DNA from: Actinomycetota bacterium
GTDB taxonomy: Bacteria; Actinomycetota; Thermoleophilia; Gaiellales; Gaiellaceae
Reading direction: 5' to 3'
Length of the DNA stretch: 15,502 nt
Assembly (NCBI GenBank): GCA_003162235.1
Contig: PMMN01000040.1
Coordinates: 2,685-18,186, forward strand
Shown: piece by piece, positions 1 through 6,034 of the stretch
How positions within the stretch are numbered: position 1 is the first letter of the stretch
Layout of the letters: each line of letters begins with the position of its first letter
Translations under genes and position numbers: made by a program
The notes under the pieces: generated by a model
The model's input: the letters and a program-made list of their open reading frames with translations, nothing else
Told to the model about the DNA's origin: nothing
Database searches by the model: none

Positions 1-645
1 CTCGGCTACGACGTCACGGTCGTCACCGACTCGTCCTGCCCCTACGTCGGCCTGCGCATCACCCGTGTCAACGGCGAGGAGCGTAGCTGTCCCGCCTTCG
101 GAACCAAGTCGGTCGACTTCATGGCCAAGTCGAAGCTGAGCCTGGTCGTGCTGGTTGCGCGCAGCGACTTCTACCTGCAGAACCACGGCGACGGGCTGGC
201 AGTCGTGGGCAAGGGCGGCTTCACCTTCTCGAACGCCGGCAAGGCCCGGCTCTACCGGCAAGCGCTCCACTCGACGCTCGAGCGCCTGAGCACGGCCGGA
301 GTGCCGGCGCTGGTTGTGCATCCGATCCCCGTGCTCCCGCTCGATCCGCAAACCTGCGCGATCGTGCGCGTCCTACTCGGCGCCTGCTCCAGCTCGCTCC
401 CGCGCAGCTCGGTCGACAACTGGCTGCGCCTGGCAATTCAGACCGAAAACCAGGGGGCCGCCGGCGTGAAGCTGGTCAAGACAATCGACTTCGAGAACCG
501 GCTCTGCGGCAAGAACCGTTGTACGACCGTGAAGAACGGCGTCTCGCTTTACCGGGACTCACGCCATCTGAGCGTGGACGGTGCGCTCACCTTGACCGGC
601 ACGTTCCAGCGGGCGATCGTCACGCACGCGATCCCGCGGAAGTGA
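1..645 (+). CDS. Acyltransferase C-terminal SGNH domain (OafA/YrhL type), 5' truncated by window edge
   Basis: The frame is open from base 1 and ends at TGA 643-645, so only the last 214 codons are present. The visible part resembles the SGNH hydrolase-like domain that follows the membrane acyltransferase-3 domain in OafA/YrhL proteins, which O-acetylate cell-surface polysaccharide or peptidoglycan. Supporting signs are a GDS-type beta-strand run near the start, several paired cysteines suggesting an exported fold, and a C-terminal YRDSRHLS motif. That motif gives the D-x-x-H catalytic pair (Asp codon at 556) followed by the usual L-S-x-x-G. The membrane domain and nucleophile Ser lie outside the window. 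An ATG at 121 is inside the domain and is not the true start. A stand-alone SGNH protein is possible but less likely. The gene faces the tRNA-Gly operon convergently across a 160-nt gap. Confidence 0.75.
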   Translation, partial: LGYDVTVVTDSSCPYVGLRITRVNGEERSCPAFGTKSVDFMAKSKLSLVVLVARSDFYLQNHGDGLAVVGKGGFTFSNAGKARLYRQALHSTLERLSTAGVPALVVHPIPVLPLDPQTCAIVRVLLGACSSSLPRSSVDNWLRLAIQTENQGAAGVKLVKTIDFENRLCGKNRCTTVKNGVSLYRDSRHLSVDGALTLTGTFQRAIVTHAIPRK

Positions 646-656
646 CCTTCCCTCGA

Positions 657-800
657 CGCCGTCTCCAACTCACTACGGACCCCATAAAGCAACAACGGCT
701 AGCCCGCCCCGCTACTAGGACGCCGCGTTGAGCAAGCGCCGCAGGCGCGGCTCAACGCCCCTTTATACGTGCGGCCGGGAAATCAAAGATTTCCCGGCCG
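657..800 (+). repeat. Structured 144-bp repeat, copy A (pairs with 5584-5727)
   Basis: Bases 657-727 align without gaps to the reverse complement of 5657-5727 at 53 of 71 positions. After 45 less conserved bases both copies end in a perfect hairpin at the same offset of 116 nt. In copy A that hairpin is 772-784 paired with 788-800 (13 bp, loop AAA). The 45-nt middle section folds into its own hairpin: 725-733 pairs with 750-758, with an inner stem 736-740 / 744-748. The copy lies between the acyltransferase stop and the tRNA-Gly 3' end, 5 nt from the latter. I do not recognise the family. A REP/BIME-like element, a small structured RNA or a MITE relic are all possible. Confidence 0.75.
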
Positions 801-805
801 GGATA

Positions 806-879
806 AGCGGATGAAGGGATTCGAACCCTCGACCTTCTGCATGGCAAGCAGACGCTCTAGCCAACTGAGCTACATCCGC
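806..879 (-). tRNA. tRNA-Gly (anticodon GCC)
   Basis: On the minus strand a complete cloverleaf can be drawn. The acceptor stem is GCGGATG/CATCCGC, the D stem GCTC/GAGC, and the anticodon stem TCTGC/GCAGA around loop TTGCCAT, giving anticodon GCC. The T arm has the TTCGAAT loop and the discriminator base is U. Length is 74 nt. No CCA is encoded, as is usual in Actinobacteria. The gene starts 34 nt after the RNase HI-like stop codon but has its own promoter, and its 3' end lies 5 nt from the hairpin of repeat copy A. Confidence 0.97.
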
Positions 880-889
880 ATGCGGGCGA

Positions 890-917
890 AGTATAGCCTC
901 GCCCGGCGGGTTGCTAA
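890..917 (-). promoter_or_regulatory. Promoter of tRNA-Gly
   Basis: Reading the minus strand, TTAGCA (917-912) and TATACT (895-890) are separated by 16 bases. The -10 box is one base from consensus and the -35 matches four of six. The predicted start falls a few bases before the mature tRNA 5' end at 879. The -35 element overlaps the TAG stop codon of the RNase HI-like gene (916-914). Confidence 0.6.
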
Positions 918-1321
918 CCGCCTGTTGCCGCGTCCAGCGCGTCGTTTACCAGCTGATCCGCGAGCTTGTTGTGCTCTCGGCGCACCGCCCGGTAAGTGAC
1001 CTTGGCGATCTTGCGCGCGAGCGCGGTCGCTTCGAGGTTCAGCTCTCTCAAACCCTGGTTTTTCACCCGGTAGACGCCCATCATCTGGCGCACCATCAGC
1101 TCCGAGTCGGAGACTACCTCGAGCTCGTCCAGGCCGATCTCCACCGCCTTCGCCAGCCCGGCCACGAGACCGCTGTACTCGGCCACGTTGTTGGTCGCCG
1201 TCCCGATCGCCTCGCCGCGCGCGTCCAGCACCGTCCCGTCCTCGGCCTCGAGCACGTAGCCGTAGGCCGCCGGGCCGGGGTTCCCGCGCGCGCCTCCGTC
1301 GGTGGAAAGACGAGCCTTCAT
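914..1321 (-). CDS. RNase HI-like protein
   Basis: This 135-residue protein has the RNase H fold and would hydrolyse the RNA strand of RNA-DNA hybrids in the cytoplasm. All four acidic active-site residues can be placed: Asp8 in STDGGARGNPGPA, Glu48 in NNVAEY, Asp72 in VVSDSELMV, and Asp122 after REHNKLADQLVN. It belongs to the short RNase HI-like group resembling the N-terminal domain of mycobacterial Rv2228c and lacks the basic protrusion of E. coli RnhA. Its ATG overlaps the TGA of the upstream YqfO-like gene as ATGA, so the two are probably translationally coupled. In other Actinobacteria an RNase H gene also lies next to a NIF3 gene, which fits this pairing. Confidence 0.9.
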   Translation of the reverse strand: MKARLSTDGGARGNPGPAAYGYVLEAEDGTVLDARGEAIGTATNNVAEYSGLVAGLAKAVEIGLDELEVVSDSELMVRQMMGVYRVKNQGLRELNLEATALARKIAKVTYRAVRREHNKLADQLVNDALDAATGG

Positions 1322-1638
1322 GCTTCCGGCTCACGCAGCTCGTAGAGGTCGAAGACAGGCTCCTCAAAGGGATGGGCTTGGCGGAGCGCTCGCACGACCT
1401 CGGTCTCCAGCTCGGCCGGATAGACGGTCTCCAGGCGAAACTCGGGGACGCGCTCCTCCTTCCCCGCCACACCTGTGCTCGGCTCTGAGCCCTCCGTGCC
1501 GAAAAAAGTTCCAATCCCTCCGGTGTACCAGGAGCAGCGCTCGTAGGCCCCGATCCGGCCGGCGCCGGCGGCGAAGAGCGCCTTGCGCACGTCCTCCAGC
1601 GCCTCGGCCGGGACGAAGACGACTAGCTTCCGGTTCAC
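1318..1638 (-). CDS. Stand-alone YqfO/NIF3 C-lobe (PII/CutA-like) domain protein
   Basis: This 106-residue protein matches the PII/CutA-like domain normally inserted in NIF3/YqfO (DUF34) proteins. It carries GAGRIGAYERCSWYTGGIG (residues 24-42), the G-x-x-P-x-x-G-x-x-G turn (50-59), a V-P-E-x-R-x-E strand (64-70) and HPFEEPVFDLYEL (89-101). The two metal-binding NIF3 lobes are absent. Single-domain homologues exist and are expected to form oligomers; their biochemical role is unsettled. The start is GTG at 1638, supported by an AAGGTG ribosome site five bases upstream. Its stop overlaps the RNase HI-like start. Confidence 0.85.
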   Translation of the reverse strand: MNRKLVVFVPAEALEDVRKALFAAGAGRIGAYERCSWYTGGIGTFFGTEGSEPSTGVAGKEERVPEFRLETVYPAELETEVVRALRQAHPFEEPVFDLYELREPEA

Positions 1639-1694
1639 GAGCGCACCTTACACGCCTCCGGCAATGGCCTACTGACCTACTCGGCGCGGCCGGG

Positions 1695-1901
1695 CTAGTG
1701 GGCTTCGATTTCCGGAAACGTGCCCGGGATCCGCGAACGGCGCCGGTTGGCCGACTTGGGCGATTCCGCACTCCCTGAGGGCGACTTCGGGCCGCCGCGG
1801 CGATCGACGATGACTTCGACGTTCGGGTTGTCCTTGTAGTAGTCGACCATCCTGTCGAAGAGATCGTCGGCCAGCTCGGGTGGGACCACGCAATAGATCA
1901 T
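1695..1901 (-). CDS. Small conserved-looking protein of unknown function
   Basis: This 68-residue protein starts MIYCVVPPELADDLFDRM and continues with a YYKDNPNVEVIVDRR segment. That pattern suggests a compact alpha/beta N-terminal half of about 38 residues followed by a basic, Ser/Pro/Arg-rich, probably disordered tail. I do not recognise a characterised family. Similar short proteins with a P-x-V-x-V-I-V-D-R-R segment seem, from memory, to occur in Thermoleophilia genomes, but I could not check. It lies 51 nt after the zinc-ribbon gene on the same strand and 56 nt before the YqfO-like gene. No clear Shine-Dalgarno site is visible; a TAGAAT box lies 11 nt upstream of the ATG. Confidence 0.65.
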   Translation of the reverse strand: MIYCVVPPELADDLFDRMVDYYKDNPNVEVIVDRRGGPKSPSGSAESPKSANRRRSRIPGTFPEIEAH

Positions 1902-1912
1902 CGTCCGTTCGC

Positions 1913-1918
1913 ATTCTA
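1913..1918 (-). promoter_or_regulatory. Possible -10 box (TAGAAT) for the 68-residue gene and downstream genes
   Basis: On the minus strand TAGAAT precedes the ATG at 1901 by 11 bases, which would give a very short leader of about 4-5 nt. No convincing -35 hexamer is visible. The gene lacks a ribosome binding site, so an internal promoter giving a nearly leaderless message is plausible. Confidence 0.35.
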
Positions 1919-1952
1919 GGGGAGATCGCGACGGCGCCAGAGGCGCGCCGGC

Positions 1953-2576
1953 TCACCCGAGCGAGTCGATCCGGGCGATGTCCGGAACAACGCGCCCGTC
2001 CTCTTCGACCCGCGCATTCCAGTTCGTGAACGGCTGCTTCAGCTCGTGAAGCTCGTGCCCGCGCTCGACCAGCCTGACCGGCTGCGTCGACTCGAGCGAG
2101 ATCCGGTACTGGTACCAAGAGAGATCCCAGGCGACGGTCAGCACGAACTCCGCCTTCATCCCCGAGAGCGCCACGATGCTCGCGTGCGGCGCGCCCAGGC
2201 TGCGTGAAACTCCGCCGATCGTGCGCCGGTAGGGGCTGGTGTTGAACACGTCCGCCGCCTCGACGATCACCAGGTCGTCCTCCCCCAGTCTCCGCAAGAT
2301 CGGCTCGGTCAACACCGGCTCTTCCATTTCGTGCGGGGCGATACCGAAGAGCGACGCCATCAGGCCGCGCTTCCTGCGCACCTCGGTGTGCGTAGGCGTC
2401 GTAGGAGCTCCCTCCTTCGACCAGCCGTGGTCGACCGCCTTCTCGTAGCAGAGGCGACAAACCTCGACCAGCTCGGCGTCGCCGCCCGGCGAGAAGCGGG
2501 TGAACTGCTCGCCCATGAGCAGCCGCCGTCCGCAGATCGCGCAGGGCCTAAAGGATTCGTTGCGTGATATTCGCAT
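1953..2576 (-). CDS. Zinc-ribbon hypothetical protein downstream of EF-G-like GTPase
   Basis: This 207-residue protein has two CxxC pairs near its N terminus (Cys12/Cys15 and Cys40/Cys43), spaced as a four-cysteine zinc ribbon. A basic linker (about 65-75) follows. The C-terminal part (about 85-205) is rich in short beta strands and aromatic residues, including W-D-L-S-W-Y-Q-Y. No enzyme motif or known family is recognised in that part. The ATG at 2576 lies 10 nt after the stop of the EF-G-like gene and has GGAG about 6 nt upstream, so the two genes are almost certainly co-transcribed. A role in translation or ribosome biology is suggested only by that coupling. Confidence 0.8.
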   Translation of the reverse strand: MRISRNESFRPCAICGRRLLMGEQFTRFSPGGDAELVEVCRLCYEKAVDHGWSKEGAPTTPTHTEVRRKRGLMASLFGIAPHEMEEPVLTEPILRRLGEDDLVIVEAADVFNTSPYRRTIGGVSRSLGAPHASIVALSGMKAEFVLTVAWDLSWYQYRISLESTQPVRLVERGHELHELKQPFTNWNARVEEDGRVVPDIARIDSLG

Positions 2577-2586
2577 GGCTCCGGCC

Positions 2587-4641
2587 TCAGTGGCCCTGTT
2601 CCTCCTCGCGTTCCTTCTTGACCTGCTCGACGATCTTCTGAGCGATGTGGGCCGGAACCTCCTCGTAGCGAACGAACTGCATGTGGTAGTCGCCGCGACC
2701 GCCGGTGAGCGAGGTCAGGGACTGTGAGTAGGTGAGGATCTCGGACATCGGCACTTCGGCCTTGATCGACGTCATCCCGCCCTGGGGCTCCATTCCCTGC
2801 AAGCGTCCTCGGCGAGAGTTGAGATCGCCGTTGACGGCGCCGACGGCCTCGTCGGGAACCGTCACCTCGATCTCCATGATCGGCTCGAGAACCACCGGAT
2901 CCGCCAGCTCGTAGGCCTGCTTCCAGGCCATCGAACCGGCAATCTTGAAGGCCATCTCCGAGGAGTCGACGGTGTGGTAGCTCCCGTCCACGAGGCGCAC
3001 GCGGACACCCTTCACCGGCGCCCCGGCCAACTCACCGCGCAACATCGCCTCCTGGATCCCCTTGTCCACCGCGGGGCGGTAACTCTGCGGAATCACGCCT
3101 CCTACGATCTTGTCGAGGAACTCGTAACCGGCATCGGCGCCGATCGGCTCGATCTCGATGTGGCAGTCGCCGAACTGCCCGCGCCCGCCGGTCTGCTTCT
3201 TGTAGCGGCCGTGCCCGCGAGCCTCCTTGCGGATCGTCTCCAGATAGGGAACACGGGGCTGGCGCAGCTCGACCTCGACGCTGAAGCGGCGCTTGAGCCG
3301 CTCGACGGCGACCTCGACGTGCATCTGGCTCATGCCCGAGAGCAACTGTTCGCCGGTCTGCGGGTCGCGACGCAGTACCAGCGTCGGATCTTCCTCGGCC
3401 AGCCGGCGCAGGGCCGCAGCCATCTTCTCCTCGTCGCCCTTGGCCTTGGGAGCGATGGCGAAGCTCATCACCGGCTCGGGAAATCCAATCGAGGGAAGCT
3501 CTACGTGGCGGTCGGCGTCGAGCAGGGCGTCGCCGGTCATCGTCTCCTTGAGCTTGGCGACCGCGGCGATGTCGCCCTCTCCGGCCGCTTCGAGGGCGCT
3601 GTGCTCCTTGCCCTGCATGAGCAGGAGCTGACCAACGCGCTCCTTGCCGCGCGTGCGCGCGTTGGCGAGCGTCGAATCGGACTTGACGGTACCGCCGACG
3701 ACGCGGACGACATTGATACGGCCGGCGAAGGGATCCGCGATCGTCTTGAAGACGAAGGCGCCGTCGCCCATCTCGCCAAGCCCGGCGGGAACGCCCTTCT
3801 CGGCCGGCGAAGGCATGCCCTCGACGAGCAGGTCGATCAGCGCGGTCGAGCCCAGGTTCTTGGTAGCGACTGCGCAGGCGACCGGGAAGACCTCTCCGCG
3901 CAGCACAGCGCGCTCGAGCGCATGCGTGAGTTCCTCGCCGCCGATCTCCTCGCCCTCGAGGTAGCGCTCCATCAGCGCCTCGTCGGTCTCGGCGATGGCG
4001 TCGAGCAGCTTCTCCCGGTACTCGGCGACGGCATCGGCGATCTCGGCCGGAATCTCGGCCGCCGCACTTTCCTTGCCGCCCTCGGGACTCATGTAGGCCT
4101 TCATCTGCAGCAGGTCGACGACTCCCTTCACCTCGTGCTCGGCGCCGATCGGGATCTCGACGGCGATGCAGTGCGGAGAGAGCTGAGCCTCGAGCTGAGA
4201 GAGAACGCGGAAGAAATCGGCGCGCTCGCGGTCGAGCATGTTGACGACGAGGCAGCGTGCCAGCCCGAGCTCCTCGGCGCGCTTCCAGATCCTTCCGGTT
4301 TGCACCTCGATGCCCATTACACCGCTGACGACTAGCACCACACCCTCGACGACACGTAGCGTCGCCAGCAAGTCGCCCTGGAAACCCGCGTCGCCGGGCG
4401 TGTCGATCAGATTGAGCTTGCTCCCGCGCCAGAGCAGGTGGCAGATCGAGATCTGAAGAGAGAGCTGGCGCTTGCGCTCTTCCTCGTCCCAATCCGAGAC
4501 GGTCGTTCCGGCCTCGACGGTGCCGAGACGGGTGGTGGCGCCGGATTGAAAGAGAAGCGCCTCGACGAGCGATGTCTTCCCCGTACCGCGGTGACCTGCG
4601 ACAGCGAGGTTGCGGATCTTTCCGGGTTCGACAGCGGGCAT
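2587..4641 (-). CDS. Elongation factor G-like translational GTPase (EF-G2/FusA2 type) with altered G motifs
   Basis: This 684-residue protein has the full EF-G order: G domain (about 8-260), domain II (about 280-370), III, IV (about 465-590, with RGHGRYKKQTGGRGQFGD near its start) and V (to the end). The P loop is GHRGTGKTS (16-24). Two motifs differ from ordinary EF-G. DTPGH is DTPGD (80-84), replacing the catalytic His, and NKxD is NMLD (134-137), replacing the base-contacting Lys. Such changes fit the EF-G-like paralogue group of Actinobacteria rather than the main translocase, whose gene normally sits with rpsL-rpsG-tuf. The start is placed at ATG 4641 because AGGAGG lies about 9 nt upstream; a 26-residue longer frame up to 4719 has no such support. 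It is followed closely by the zinc-ribbon gene. Confidence 0.88.
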   Translation of the reverse strand: MPAVEPGKIRNLAVAGHRGTGKTSLVEALLFQSGATTRLGTVEAGTTVSDWDEEERKRQLSLQISICHLLWRGSKLNLIDTPGDAGFQGDLLATLRVVEGVVLVVSGVMGIEVQTGRIWKRAEELGLARCLVVNMLDRERADFFRVLSQLEAQLSPHCIAVEIPIGAEHEVKGVVDLLQMKAYMSPEGGKESAAAEIPAEIADAVAEYREKLLDAIAETDEALMERYLEGEEIGGEELTHALERAVLRGEVFPVACAVATKNLGSTALIDLLVEGMPSPAEKGVPAGLGEMGDGAFVFKTIADPFAGRINVVRVVGGTVKSDSTLANARTRGKERVGQLLLMQGKEHSALEAAGEGDIAAVAKLKETMTGDALLDADRHVELPSIGFPEPVMSFAIAPKAKGDEEKMAAALRRLAEEDPTLVLRRDPQTGEQLLSGMSQMHVEVAVERLKRRFSVEVELRQPRVPYLETIRKEARGHGRYKKQTGGRGQFGDCHIEIEPIGADAGYEFLDKIVGGVIPQSYRPAVDKGIQEAMLRGELAGAPVKGVRVRLVDGSYHTVDSSEMAFKIAGSMAWKQAYELADPVVLEPIMEIEVTVPDEAVGAVNGDLNSRRGRLQGMEPQGGMTSIKAEVPMSEILTYSQSLTSLTGGRGDYHMQFVRYEEVPAHIAQKIVEQVKKEREEEQGH

Positions 4642-4673
4642 GCTCTCTTCCTCCTCGACGGTTTGCGTCTGCG

Positions 4674-4679
4674 ATCTTA
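4674..4679 (-). promoter_or_regulatory. Possible -10 box for the EF-G-like gene
   Basis: TAAGAT on the minus strand lies 32 bases before the ATG at 4641, in the 111-nt gap after the sigma factor gene. No clear -35 box is seen at 16-18 nt. The gap is long enough for a separate promoter, but read-through from the sigma factor gene is equally possible. Confidence 0.25.
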
Positions 4680-4752
4680 GACGGCAGCCGCACTCGAGGG
4701 AGAGAAAAGGCGCCAACAACCGGCGGCGGTCGTCTTACGCCCCTCCACCAGG

Positions 4753-5541
4753 TCAGCTGCGCTCGAGCGCGGCGCGGGTCTGCGCTCCGCCCAGACGCGC
4801 CTTCAGGCGCAGAATCGCTTTGGTGTGAAGCTGCGAGACGCGCGATTCGGTAACGCCCAGCACCTCGCCGATCTCGCGCAGCGTCAGCTCCTCGTAGTAA
4901 TAGAGCGTGACGACCAGCTTCTCGCGCTCGGGCAGCCGCGCGATCGCCTCGCCCAGAGCTTCGCGCATTTCGGTCTGCGCCAGCGCCGCCTGCGGCTCAG
5001 GCCCCTGCGTGTCCTCGATCGTGTCGATCAGGGCGACCTGGTCGCCACCGGTCGAGGAGATCGTCCAGAGCTCGTCCAGGGCGGCGATCGAAGAGCGCGA
5101 GATCTCGAGCAGATCCTCGTCCAGCTCGTCCTGGCTGACGCCCAGCTTGGCCGCGATCTCCTCCTCGGTTGGTACGCGGCCGCCATGAGCCTCGAGCTCG
5201 CCGATCGCTCGCTCGATGTCGCGGGCCCGCGCCCGCACCGAGCGCGGCACCCAGTCCATCGCTCTCAACTCGTCGATGATCGAGCCCTTGATGCGAGCGA
5301 TCGCGTAGGTCTCGAACTTGACGTCGCGGTCTGGGTCGTAGCGCTCGATCGCGCCGATCAGGCCCAGCAGCCCGTAGGAGACGAGGTCGCCTTCGTCCAC
5401 GTGCGCGGGCAACCCCGAGCCCAGCCTGCCGGCCACGAACTTGACCAGCGGCGCGTAGGTCAGAATCAGACGATCGCGAAGCTGCCGGTCACGGTCGGCG
5501 CGGTATCTACGCCAGAGGGAGTTGGAGTCCTCGACCGCCAC
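4753..5541 (-). CDS. whiG: RNA polymerase sigma factor, FliA/WhiG family
   Basis: This 262-residue group-3 sigma factor would direct RNA polymerase to a dedicated promoter set, which in this family controls motility or development. Region 2 is clear at about 25-97, with the core-binding EGDLVSYGLLGLIGAI stretch and the FETYAIARIKGSIIDELR segment. The DWVPRSVR motif that marks FliA/WhiG proteins follows at 96-103. Region 3 is at about 104-160 and region 4 at about 195-250, with the helix-turn-helix LTLREIGEVLGVTESRVSQ (219-237). Length matches the family. The GTG start at 5541 has no ribosome site, but TATTCT stands 6 nt upstream, suggesting a leaderless message. No anti-sigma or flagellar gene is in the window, so FliA and WhiG roles cannot be separated. 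Confidence 0.9.
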   Translation of the reverse strand: MAVEDSNSLWRRYRADRDRQLRDRLILTYAPLVKFVAGRLGSGLPAHVDEGDLVSYGLLGLIGAIERYDPDRDVKFETYAIARIKGSIIDELRAMDWVPRSVRARARDIERAIGELEAHGGRVPTEEEIAAKLGVSQDELDEDLLEISRSSIAALDELWTISSTGGDQVALIDTIEDTQGPEPQAALAQTEMREALGEAIARLPEREKLVVTLYYYEELTLREIGEVLGVTESRVSQLHTKAILRLKARLGGAQTRAALERS

Positions 5542-5547
5542 GTATAA

Positions 5548-5553
5548 AGAATA
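5548..5553 (-). promoter_or_regulatory. -10 box for leaderless sigma factor mRNA
   Basis: TATTCT on the minus strand is separated by exactly 6 bases from the GTG start codon at 5541. That matches the TANNNT-to-start spacing typical of leaderless actinobacterial genes, and no Shine-Dalgarno sequence is present. No good -35 hexamer is visible. Confidence 0.5.
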
Positions 5554-5583
5554 CGAGGTCCGGGGGCCTTTCCCCTACTTCAA

Positions 5584-5727
5584 CCGACGAAAGTCATACG
5601 ACTTTCGTCGGGGTTCCCCGTCGGGCAAGTCGCTGCGCTTAACGGCGCAGACGCCTCGCGAGGCCCTAGAAGCGAAGCGAGCTAACCGAATTTGCTTTGC
5701 AGGGTCCGTGTCGAGTTGGGGACGGCG
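5584..5727 (-). repeat. Structured 144-bp repeat, copy B (pairs with 657-800)
   Basis: Read on the minus strand, 5727-5657 is the 71-nt core matching 657-727 at 53 positions without a gap. The 45-nt middle contains a hairpin with CTGCGC and GCGCAG arms (5650-5645 / 5638-5633). The element ends in a perfect 12-bp hairpin, 5584-5595 paired with 5600-5611, with a 4-nt loop. Together with the hairpin at 5764-5803 it fills most of the 343-nt divergent gap between the sigma factor gene and tRNA-Trp. No T-run follows either hairpin, so neither is a standard terminator. Confidence 0.75.
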
Positions 5728-5763
5728 CTTGCTGGGCCGCGCCCGCCAGGTCGGTCCGGCGGC

Positions 5764-5803
5764 GCAGCGGGTATCTGTCCCCTTCGGGAACGATCCCCGC
5801 TGC
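5764..5803. repeat. 40-nt near-perfect inverted repeat upstream of tRNA-Trp
   Basis: GCAGCGGGTATC (5764-5775) pairs with GATCCCCGCTGC (5792-5803) with one mismatch. The 16 bases between them can pair further (GTCCCC with GGGAAC, one mismatch) around a TTC turn. It lies 36 nt from repeat copy B and 81 nt before tRNA-Trp. It could be a REP-like palindrome or an operator. It has no T-run and no counterpart beside repeat copy A. Confidence 0.6.
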
Positions 5804-5865
5804 ATGTCAAAACTCCGGATCACTCGAGCGACGGCGTCCTGTGGTACGCGCGTCCTCGCCATGAG

Positions 5866-5871
5866 TAGAAT
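5866..5871 (+). promoter_or_regulatory. Probable -10 box of tRNA-Trp promoter
   Basis: TAGAAT lies 13 bases before the mature tRNA 5' end at 5885, so transcription would begin about 6 nt upstream of the tRNA. No clear -35 hexamer is found at 16-18 nt. Confidence 0.4.
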
Positions 5872-5884
5872 CGTCGCGAACCCT

Positions 5885-5957
5885 AGGGGCGTAGCTCAAT
5901 TGGTAGAGCACCGGTCTCCAAAACCGGGGGTTGGGGGTTCGAGTCCCTCCGCCCCTG
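5885..5957 (+). tRNA. tRNA-Trp (anticodon CCA)
   Basis: The cloverleaf is complete. The acceptor stem is AGGGGCG/CGCCCCT, the D stem GCTC/GAGC, and the anticodon stem CCGGT/ACCGG around CTCCAAA, giving anticodon CCA. The T arm is GGGGG/CCCTC with loop TTCGAGT and the discriminator base is G. Length is 73 nt and no CCA is encoded. In many Actinobacteria tRNA-Trp precedes secE-nusG; here it precedes deoC. Confidence 0.97.
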
Positions 5958-6021
5958 AATACCCGCCGGGAATCCCCTCTGTGTTGGGCGGGTGATGGTT
6001 TCCGACGGGCGAGTTCCCCGT

Positions 6022-6027
6022 TATCCT
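6022..6027 (+). promoter_or_regulatory. -10 box for leaderless deoC mRNA
   Basis: TATCCT ends 7 bases before the ATG at 6035, and no Shine-Dalgarno site is present, which fits a leaderless transcript. A weak TTTCCG hexamer stands 17 nt upstream (5999-6004). Confidence 0.45.
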
Positions 6028-6034
6028 GACCTCG

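Noticed and set aside
772..800. Repeat hairpins as intrinsic terminators
   Set aside because: No T-run follows the hairpin on either strand at 772-800, 5584-5611 or 9808-9833.
3032..4693. Long frames opposite or out of phase with the EF-G-like gene (553 codons minus, 453 codons plus at 2974-4335)
   Set aside because: These Arg/Ala-rich or low-information translations are typical shadows of a high-GC gene; the EF-G reading is unambiguous.
2587..4719. Longer EF-G-like start at 4719
   Set aside because: The 26 extra residues are not EF-G-like, while the internal ATG at 4641 has a strong AGGAGG site.
5575..5862. Minus-strand open frame of 95 codons covering repeat copy B, similar in translation to the end of a frame at 519-731
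   Set aside because: The protein-level similarity follows from the DNA repeat. Differences are spread over codon positions as 8, 5 and 5, with no third-position excess, and the copy A frame stops within the repeat. A palindromic hairpin also makes both strands read alike.
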